Assembly: GCA_017654935.2 (NCBI GenBank)
Contig: CM065713.1
Coordinates: 20,245,326 to 20,309,325, forward strand
Direction of reading: 5' to 3'
Origin: Phymorhynchus buccinoides
Lineage: Eukaryota > Mollusca > Gastropoda > Neogastropoda > Raphitomidae
Length of the DNA: 64,000 nt
Shown here: positions 57,188-64,000 of the stretch, piece by piece
Layout of the letters: every line of letters begins with the position of its first letter
Numbering within the stretch: the first letter of the stretch is position 1
Translations under genes and position numbers: made by a program
Notes under the pieces: generated by a model
What the model saw: only the letters and a program-made list of their open reading frames with translations
Told to the model about the DNA's origin: nothing
The model's database searches: none

Positions 57188-57338
57188 CAGTGGAACCTCC
57201 CTTAAAGACCTTCAAAAATCATCCAAAATGAGGTCTTTTAGGGAGGGGTCTTCTAAGGGAGGTAATTTTAATACTCATAAAGAAGGGCAATCTCAGTAGG
57301 TCTTATATGGGAGGGAGTCTTTTAGGGAGGTTCCACTG
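57188..57338 (-). mobile_element. CAGTGGAACCTCCC-family MITE, shortened copy
   Basis: CAGTGGAACCTCCCTTAAAG at the left, GGGAGGTTCCACTG at the right. The interior is in reverse orientation (AAAAATCATCCAAAATGAGG). The right flank is CA rather than TA. Confidence 0.8.
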
Positions 57339-57523
57339 CATTCTACTCAGTTTGGACCTCTACTACTCCGACTCTTCAAAATTGAAAATAATGCTCTAAT
57401 TACTCATTTTCAGTGAACATTGTGTGATGGTTTAATGAATAAAACTACACATTTTGCACCCAAACTACTCATTCCAGCTATCCAGACTACGCAAGACTTG
57501 TGTAGGGGGTAAACAGGTCTGGA

Positions 57524-57685
57524 TTAACCCTTTCATCGCCACTGTCGCCTCTTGGCACCACCTCTTGACCCTATTTCATGCATGTCAGAGAGGAATCCCC
57601 AATATTGCAGATAGAATCTTTTCTCTAACCAGATAAGTTTGATGGAAAGTTTTGGCTGAAAAATGGCTGGCATTGAAAGGACTAA
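57524..57685 (-). mobile_element. Diverged piggyBac-like MITE remnant
   Basis: TTAACCCTTTCATCGCCACT at the left. Reversed interior blocks include CATGTCAGAGAGGAATCCCC, AATATTGCAGAT and AAAAATGGCTGGCATTGAAA, followed by GGACTAAT at the right. About 160 bp, shortened relative to 43707-43951. Confidence 0.65.
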
Positions 57686-57699
57686 TGGAAGTTACAAGC

Positions 57700-58195
57700 A
57701 CAGAACTTCCAGAAGGTGGTGGGGGGGGGAGACTATTTGTACTGAAAGATAGCCCGGTATCCCCACGATGAAACTTGTTGCACCTTGAAGGTTGTTCCTT
57801 GGACATTTCATTCCCTTTCCAAGGTGCGTTAACTGTGCAGTACCTGTCCAGTGTGCTACGTCCAGAATAAAGAAAGGGGGTATGATATAATTACTCCCCC
57901 GTGGGGATACCGGGGCGGTCTTTAGTAAAAAATAGTTCCCCCACCTTCTGGAAGTTCTGTGCTTGTAACTTCCTTTAATCTGCCACTCTTTGACTCTGCC
58001 TTTTCCCTTTGCTTTCTGTCATCTACTATCTGACATATTGGCCTATTCTGCCTTTTTTCCAAATAATGTTTCGCCTTTGAGCTCCTCCGAAATCATAGGA
58101 ATGTGTTGGCTGTAAGCAGCGGGGAGACCAGTGAAAACTGAAGACTGGACACATACGTACCTTACCCATTATGGCCTAGGAACGCAGAAGAAGAA
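57700..58195. repeat. Repeat R in palindromic arrangement
   Basis: ACTTCCAGAAGGTGGTGGGG with CGGTATCCCCAC (57704-57769) is inverted relative to GTGGGGATACCGGGGCGG with CCCCCACCTTCTGGAAGT (57899-57955). The right part continues through TTCCCTTTGCTTTCTGTCAT to CTTACCCATTATGGCC and GAAGAAGAAGAA, the mirror of 49515-49990. The 130 bp between the arms is unassigned. Confidence 0.7.
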
Positions 58196-58261
58196 GAAGA
58201 ATATAATTACATTGCCATTCTGGACATTGTTGCGTTTCTTTTTTGGAACAGTGTATTTGTT

Positions 58262-58301
58262 CATGGTATTAGGCCAGTTTGCATCTCTCTCTCTCTCTCC
58301 T

Positions 58302-58363
<62 letters not shown>
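58262..58363. repeat. CT microsatellite
   Basis: A TCTCTC run with a few interruptions. Confidence 0.9.
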
Positions 58364-58368
<5 letters not shown>

Positions 58369-58477
58369 GTTTGTTGTTTTCCTCACATGTTTATGTTTTC
58401 TTTCCTAGTCTTCTTTTGCCTGAGGGCATGCATGGTGTGAAAAAGTTGTCTCGGCTTTTCCAATTAACCTCAATATA

Positions 58478-58483
58478 AATAAA
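58478..58483 (+). terminator. Possible polyadenylation signal at contig end
   Basis: AATAAA followed by GGTTTGTATTC, preceded by UTR-like sequence. The contig ends 17 bases later, so neither cleavage site nor owner can be judged. A retroelement 3' tail is an alternative. Confidence 0.3.
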
Positions 58484-58500
58484 GGTTTGTATTCATATTC

Positions 58501-59000
58501 NNNNNNNNNNNNNNNNNNNNNNNNNNNNNNNNNNNNNNNNNNNNNNNNNNNNNNNNNNNNNNNNNNNNNNNNNNNNNNNNNNNNNNNNNNNNNNNNNNNN
58601 NNNNNNNNNNNNNNNNNNNNNNNNNNNNNNNNNNNNNNNNNNNNNNNNNNNNNNNNNNNNNNNNNNNNNNNNNNNNNNNNNNNNNNNNNNNNNNNNNNNN
58701 NNNNNNNNNNNNNNNNNNNNNNNNNNNNNNNNNNNNNNNNNNNNNNNNNNNNNNNNNNNNNNNNNNNNNNNNNNNNNNNNNNNNNNNNNNNNNNNNNNNN
58801 NNNNNNNNNNNNNNNNNNNNNNNNNNNNNNNNNNNNNNNNNNNNNNNNNNNNNNNNNNNNNNNNNNNNNNNNNNNNNNNNNNNNNNNNNNNNNNNNNNNN
58901 NNNNNNNNNNNNNNNNNNNNNNNNNNNNNNNNNNNNNNNNNNNNNNNNNNNNNNNNNNNNNNNNNNNNNNNNNNNNNNNNNNNNNNNNNNNNNNNNNNNN
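58501..59000. other. Assembly gap, exactly 500 N
   Basis: Third placeholder-sized gap. The minisatellite begins directly after it, so the following contig is not anchored to the ETS contig by sequence. Confidence 0.98.
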
Positions 59001-62000
59001 TTTGTTTTTAAGTATGCTATGTCATCATTTTTGTTGTTTGTTTTTAAGTATGCTATGTCATCATTTTTGTTGTTTTTTTTTAAGTATGCTATGTCATCAT
59101 TTTTGTTGTTTGTTTTTAAGTATGCTTGTCATTTCATTTTTGTTGTTTGTTTTTAAGTATGCTATGTCATCATTTTTGTTGTTTTTTTTTAAGTATGCTA
59201 TGTCATCATTTTTGTTGTTGTTTGTTTTTAAGTATGCTATGTCATCATTTTTGTTGTTTGTTTTTAAGTATGCTATGTCATCATTTTTGTTTGTTTTTAA
59301 GTATGCTATGTCATCATTTTTGTTGTTTGTTTTTAATTATGCTATGTCATCATTTTTGTTTTTTGTTTGTAAGTATGCTATATCATTTTTGTTGTTTGTT
59401 TTTAATTATGCTATGTCATCATTTTTGTTGTTGTTTGTTTTTAAGTATGCTATGTCATCATTTTTGTTGTTTGTTTTTAAGTATGCTATGTCATCATTTT
59501 TGTTGTTGTTATGTTTTTTAAGTATGCTATGTCATCATTTTTGTTGTTGTTTGTTTTTAAGTATGTTGTTTGTTTTTAAGTATGCTATGTCATCATTTTT
59601 GTTGTTTGTTTTTAAGTATGCTATGTCATCATTTTTGTTGTTTGTTTTTTAAGTATGCTATGTCATCATTTTTGTTGTTTGTTTTTTAAGTATGCTGTGT
59701 CATCATTTTTGTTTGTTTTTAAGTATGCTATGTCATCATTTTTGTTGTTTGTTTTTGTCATAATTTTTGTTGTTTGTTTTTAAGTATGCTATGTCATCAT
59801 TTTTGTTTTGTTTTTAAGTATGCTATGTCATCATTTTTGTTGTTTGTTTTTAAGTATGCTATGTCATCATTTTTGTTGTTGTTTTTTTTTAAGTATGCTA
59901 TGTCATCATTTTTGTTGTTTGTTTTTAAGTATGCTATGTCATCATTTTTGTTGTGTTTTTAAGTATGCTATGTCATCATTTTTGTTGTTGTTTGTTTTTA
60001 AGTATGCTGTGTCATCATTTTTGTTGTTTTTAAGTATTTATGTCATCATTTTTGTTTGTTTTTAAGTATGCTATGTCATCATTTTTGTTTTTTTTTAAGT
60101 ATGCTATGTCATCATTTTTGTTTTGTTTTTAAGTATGCTATGTCATCATTTTTGTTGTTTGTTTTTAAGTATGCTATGTCATCATTTTTGTTTGTTTTTA
60201 AGTATGCTATGTCATCATTTTTGTTGTTTTTTTTTAAGTATGCTATGTCATCATTTTTGTTTGTTTTTAATTATGCTTTTCATTTTTGTTTTTTTTTAAG
60301 TATGCTATGTCATCATTTTTGTTTGTTTTTAAGTATGCTTTTTTTGTTGTTTGTTTTTAAGCTATCATTTTTGTTGTTGTTTTTAAGTATGCTGTGTCAT
60401 CATTTTTGTTGTTGTTTGTTTTTAAGTATGCTATGTCATCATTTTTGTTTTTTTTTAAGTATGCTATGTCATCATTTTTGTTGTTTGTTTTTAAGTATGC
60501 TATGTCATCATTTTTGTTGTTGTTTGTTTTTAAGTATGCTATGTCATCATTTTTGTTTTGTTTTTAAGTATGCTATGTCATCATTTTTGTTGTTTGTTTT
60601 TAAGTATGCTATGTCATCATTTTTGTTGTTTTTTATTTAAGTATGCTATGTCATCATTTTTGTTGTCATCATTTTTGTTTGTTTTTAAGTATGCTATGTC
60701 ATCATTTTTGTTTTTGTTTTTAATTATGCTGTGTCATCATTTTTGTTGTTTGTTTTTAAGTATGCTATGTCATCATTTTTGTTGTTTGTTTTTAAGTATG
60801 CTATGTCATCATTTTTGTTTGTTTTTAAGTATGCTATGTCATCATTTTTGTTGTTTGTTTTTAAGTATGCTATGTCATCATTTTTGTTGTTGTTTGTTTT
60901 TAAGTATGCTATGTCATCATTTTTGTTGTTTGTTTTTAAGTATGCTATGTCATCATTTTTGTTTTTTTTTAAGTATGCTATGTCATCATTTTTTTTGTTT
61001 GTTTTTAAGTATGCTATGTCATCATTTTTGTTTGTTTTTAAGTATGCTGTGTCATCATTTTTGTTGTTTGTTTTTAAGTATGCTATGTCATCATTTTTGT
61101 TGTTTGTTTTTAAGTATGCTATGCTTTTGTTGTTTGTTTTTAAGTATGCTATGTCATCATTGTTGTTTGTTTTTAATTATGCTATGTCATCATTTTTGTT
61201 TTTTTTTTTTATGCTATGTCATCATTTTTGTTTTGTTTTTAAGTATGCTATGTCATCATTTTTGTTGTTTGTTTTTAAGTATGCTATGTCATCATTTTTG
61301 TTGTTTGTTTTTAAGTATGCTATGTCATCATTTTTGTTGTTTGTTTTTAAGTATGCTATGTCATCATTTTTGTTTGTTTTTAATTATGCTTGTCATCATT
61401 TTTTTGTTTGTTTTTTAAGTATGCTATGTCATCATTTTTGTTGTTTGTTTTTAAGTATGCTATGTCATCATTTTTGTTTGTTGTTTTTAAGTATGCTATG
61501 TCATCATTTTTGTTGTTTGTTTTTAAGTATGCTATGTCATCATTTTTGTTGTTTGTTTTTAAGTATGCTGTGTCATCATTTTTGTTTTGTTTTTATTTTA
61601 TGTCATCATTTTTGTTGTTTGTTTTTAAGTATGCTATGTCATCATTTTTGTTGTTTGTTTTTAAGTATGCTATGTCATCATTTTTGTTGTTTGTTTTTAA
61701 GTATTCTATGTCATCATTTTTGTTGTTTGTTTTTAAGTATTCTATGTCATCATTTTTGTTGATTGTTTTTAAGTATGCTGTGTCATCATTTTTGTTGTTT
61801 GTTTTTAAGTATGCTATGTCATCATTTTTGTTGTTTGTTTTTAAGTATGCTATGTCATCATTTTTGTTGTTTTTGTTTTTAAGTATGCTATGTCATCATT
61901 TTTGTTTGTTTGTTTTTAAGTATGCTGTGTCATCATTTTTGTTGTTTGTTTTTAAGTATGCTATGTCATCATTTTTGTTGTTTGTTTTTAAGTATGCTAT

Positions 62001-64000
62001 GTCATCATTTTTGTTGTTTGTTTTTAAGTATGCTATGTCATCATTTTTGTTTGTTTTTAAGTATGCTATGTCATCATTTTTGTTGTTTGTTTTTAAGTAT
62101 GCTATGTCATCATTTTTGTTTGTTTTTAAGTATGCTATGTCATCATTTTTGTTGTTTGTTTTTAAGTATGCTATGTCATCATTTTTGTTTTTTGTTTTTA
62201 AGTTTTATGTCAAGTATGCTATGTCATCATTTTTGTTTGTTTTTAAGTATGCTATGTCATCATTTTTGTTGTGTTTTTAAGTATGCTGTGTCATCATTTT
62301 TGTTTTTGTTTTTAAGTATGCTATGTCATCATTTTTGTTTGTTTTTTTAAGTATGCTATGTCATCATTTTTGTTTTGTTTTTAAGTATGCTATGTCATCA
62401 TTTTTGTTTTTTTTTAAGTTTTTTTTTTGTTGTTTGTTTTTAGTATGCTATGTCATCATTTTTGTTGTTTGTTTTTAAGTATGCTGTGTCATCATTTTTG
62501 TTGTTTGTTTTTTTTTGTTTGTTTTTAAGTATGCTATGTCATCATTTTTGTTGTATTGTTTTTAAGTATGCTATGTCATCATTTTTGTTGTTTGTTTTTA
62601 AGTATGCTATGTCATCATTTTTGTTGTTTGTTTTTAAGTATGCTATGTCATCATTTTTGTTGTTTGTTTTTAAGTATGCTATGTCATCATTTTTGTTGTT
62701 TGTTTTTAAGTATGCATTTTTGTTGTTTGTTTTTAAGTATGCTCATCATTTTTGTTGTTTGTTTTTAAGTATGCTGTGTCATAATTTTTGTTGTTTGTTT
62801 TTAAGTATGCTATGTCATCATTTTTGTTGTTTGTTTTTAAGTATGCTATGTCATCATTTTTGTTGTTTGTTTTTAAGTATGCTATGTCATCATTTTTGTT
62901 TGTTTTTAATTATGCTTTTTTTTTGTTTTTTTTTAAGTATGCTATGTCATCATTTTTGTTTTTGTTTTTAAGTATGCTATGTCATTTTTTGTTGTTTGTT
63001 TTTAAGTATGCTATGTCATCATTTTTGTTGTTTGTTTTTAAGTATGCTATGTCATCATTTTTGTTGTTTGTTTTTAAGTATGCTCATTTTTGTTGTTTGT
63101 TTTTAAGTATGTCATCATTTTTGTTGTTTTTTTTTAAGTTTTTAAGTAAGTATGCTATGTCATCATTTTTTTGCTGTGTCATCATTTTTGTTTGTTTTTA
63201 AGTATGCTATGTCATCATTTTTGTTTGTTGTTTGTTTTTAAGTATGCTTATCATTTTTGTTGTTTGTTTTTAATTATGCTATGTCATCATTTTTGTTTTT
63301 GTTTTTAAGTATGCTATGTCATCATTTTTGTTGTTGTTTGTTTTTAAGTTTTTAAGTATGCTATGTCATCATTTTTGTTGTTGTTTGTTTTTAAGTATGC
63401 TATGTCATCATTTTTGTTGTTGTTTGTTTTTAAGTATGCTATGTCATCATTTTTGTTGTTTGTTTTTAAGTATGCTATGTCATCATTTTTTTTGTTTGTT
63501 TTTAAGTATGCTATGTCATCATTTTTGTTTTTTTTTTAAGTATGCTATGTCATCATTTTTGTTTGTTTTTAAGTATTCTATGTCATCATTTTTGTTTGTT
63601 TTTAAGTATGCTATGTCATCATTTTTGTTTTTTTTTAAGTATGCTATGTCATCATTTTAGTGTTTGTTTTTAAGTATGTATTTTTTTTGTTCTCTGGTGT
63701 TTTTCTAAGTATGCTATGTCATCATTTTTTTTGTTTGCCTTTTTAAGTATGGTACTATCGCATCATCATTTTTGGTTTGTTGTTTGTTTTTAAGTATGCT
63801 ATGTCATCATTTTTTTTGTTGTTTTTAAGTATGCTATGTCATCATTTTTGTTGTTGGGGTGTGTGTTTTTAGTATGCTATGTCATCATTTTTGTTGTTTG
63901 TTTTTAAGTATGCTATGTCATCATTTTTTTTGTTTGTTTTTAAGTATTTTTGTCATCATTTTTGTAATTATGCTATGTCATCATTTTTGTTGTTTGTTTT
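59001..64000 (+). repeat. 36-bp minisatellite array, + orientation, heterogeneous, open-ended
   Basis: Same unit as 1624-17944, about 140 copies, continuing past the window. Variation is high: GCTGTGTC, AATTATGCT, loss of GTT, truncated units, and toward 63.7 kb foreign bases such as GTTCTCTGGTG and GGGGTGTGTG. In style it resembles the reverse array at 25330-33862 rather than the homogeneous array at 1624-17944. Confidence 0.96.

Overview
The window is eukaryotic nuclear DNA from an animal. A mollusc, perhaps a gastropod, is my best guess. The support is one intron-bounded exon of an ETS1/2-type transcription factor, TTAGGG-type interstitial repeats, a tRNA-derived SINE, many short inverted-repeat DNA transposons, and abundant GA/CA/poly-G microsatellites. 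It is almost entirely repeats. The only protein-coding sequence I can defend is the terminal exon of an ETS1/ETS2 (pointed-like) gene at 38855-39198 on the + strand.

Layout: (1) 1-1123, GA-rich contig end. (2) A 500-N gap, then 1624-20015: a 16.3-kb array of a 36-bp minisatellite followed by a MITE and GA-rich DNA. (3) A second 500-N gap, then one contig from 20516 to 58500. It starts with CT-rich DNA, the same MITE and flanks in reverse, and 8.5 kb of the same minisatellite in reverse (25330-33862). A MITE/tandem-repeat zone follows (34-38.3 kb), then seven near-identical 3'-splice-site-like units ending at the ETS exon, then 17 kb of T-rich, MITE-filled DNA to a good polyadenylation signal at 56445, and more MITEs. 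(4) A third 500-N gap, then 5 kb of the minisatellite in + orientation, running off the window.

Three things stand out. First, 1624-20015 is the reverse complement of about 22163-33862, so the window reads as a giant palindrome across a gap. A misplaced alternative haplotype and a real inverted duplication are both possible. Second, the ETS acceptor is the last of seven tandem acceptor-like units whose downstream bases resemble codons of the ETS exon itself; use of most of them would give Gly-Ser-stop. Third, several nested transposon insertions carry readable target-site duplications.

The very long open frames in the satellite arrays are artefacts: 36 is divisible by 3, so a frame without a stop stays open. 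The Ser-Leu, Arg-Glu and Pro/Ser-rich frames are translations of GA/CT/CCCT repeats. I found no operon, CRISPR, rRNA or credible second gene. All divergence statements are by eye.
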